DNA from: Chamaecrista fasciculata
Lineage: Eukaryota > Streptophyta > Magnoliopsida > Fabales > Fabaceae
Length of the DNA stretch: 64,000 nucleotides
Direction of reading: 5' to 3'
Assembly: GCA_003254925.1 (NCBI GenBank)
Contig: QANZ01029560.1
Coordinates: 1-64,000 of the forward strand
The notes under the pieces were generated by a model that saw nothing but the letters and a program-made list of their open reading frames with translations, did no database searches and had not been told where the DNA came from. Numbering within the stretch: the stretch's first letter is position 1; every line of letters begins with the position of its first letter. This document shows, in pieces, positions 63,063 through 64,000 of this stretch. The position numbers and the translations under genes were made by a program.

Positions 63063-64000
63063 AAGAGGAAGAGAGAGAAAATGCAAATTTTATAAAATAA
63101 TATATAAGATCTACACTTTTTCTTTTTCTCTCTTATTTTTTCTTCCTTTTTTTCTCATACTCTAAAAAAAAAAAATATATAAAGGAGAGAAATGTAGGTA
63201 ATCCATTTTCAAAAAAAAAAAAATAATGTTGCTCCATCAAGATGACTTTTACCATTGGCTTCATTAAGACGATTCACTTATATTTTTTTTGGACGATTCA
63301 CTTATATAAAGATCTAAACTTTGCTTCTATAAAATATATTAATAAAGTCTCCAACACGAATATTTTTGAACATTCTAAAATATTTACTAATTTATTTGTC
63401 AAGAGGACCATCATAAAACTCCACCTCCATCCCACTGTTCTTACAAGTTATGATCAAAGTTGACCTATGTTATAATTGATTTCAAGGTTTCATCACATTT
63501 TATTACATTTTATTTGTTAAAATATTTGGCTCTTAATAAAAATCTCTTACTATTTATATATTACGTTTTAAATTCTTTATTCTTGCAAGTTATCTTCTTA
63601 GATGACTTGATTGGTTTGTGGTATTTTTCTCCTCATGTTACAAAATAAATAAAAGAAAAATAAAGAAAAAAATCAGGCCAAAAAAAAAAATAAAGAAAGA
63701 AAGGAGGAAAGAAGAATCTAAAAATTATGCAAGACGAAAAGAAATTAAATGAATCTCGCGTGTTTTAGAGGAAAAGCCCGAACGTTAATTACATACGCGA
63801 CACTTTAAATTTCATTCAAAAGATCAATAATTTTTGGATTATTATTTTCTTTTCCATAAAAAGCCATTGTTTTCTTTCTTCTTGTGTACTTTTTAATTAA
63901 GGGTTAGTCTAAGATGCAAAGTTTGATTTTTGACATAAGATGCAATTACTGATGTGACATAATTATAGTCATTGATATAATTTAATGCTGAAAAATAATA
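63063..64000. other. Gene-free AT-rich end of the window
   Basis: Only low-complexity A/T runs are seen. No gene is supported. Confidence 0.45.

Overview
This window is nuclear DNA from a flowering plant, almost certainly a eudicot. The evidence is AT-rich intergenic DNA, GT-AG spliced genes typical of land plants (LRR receptor kinase, JmjC oxygenase, neprosin-family protein, apyrase), a plant Ty1-copia primer-binding site and a very high density of small non-autonomous DNA transposons. The species cannot be named from the sequence alone. It is a draft assembly: two N gaps (13658-14386 and 62902-63062), three single Ns and a 265-base A homopolymer.

Layout. 1-17.9 kb has no intact gene. It holds a Pack-MULE-like element with a dead BAHD acyltransferase, nested in a second Mutator-like element that also carries a Ty1-copia fragment, plus several foldback MITEs and a 1.8-kb MITE-type element. 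18.1-22.8 kb is an intact two-exon LRR-XI receptor kinase (1132 aa, + strand). 24.3-25.9 kb is a composite of nested repeats with a duplicated GC-rich block. 26.0-29.7 kb is a nine-exon JmjC oxygenase gene of the JMJ20/JMJD4 type (486 aa, + strand). 32.5-35.9 kb is a seven-exon neprosin-family gene (454 aa, - strand). 36-54 kb has no intact gene: a LINE remnant, hAT and MULE elements, minisatellites, a tandem duplication and a captured SAWADEE exon. 54.3-56.3 kb is a two-exon membrane apyrase of the APY7 type (545 aa, - strand). 56.8-64 kb is again nested transposons.

The four intact genes belong to unrelated pathways (peptide perception, protein or histone modification, extracellular peptidase-like activity, nucleotide hydrolysis). 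Nothing suggests they act as a cluster.

The most informative content is the transposon record. Several elements can be delimited to the base by target-site duplications: 9 bp for the foldback and Pack-MULE elements (Mutator superfamily), 8 bp for hAT elements. Some are inserted in each other, so relative insertion order can be read. Many foldback families share arms with a repeated TTTGGTCC or TTTGGTACC motif. Two of the intact genes use GC-AG introns (three in total), which would mislead a GT-AG-only gene predictor.
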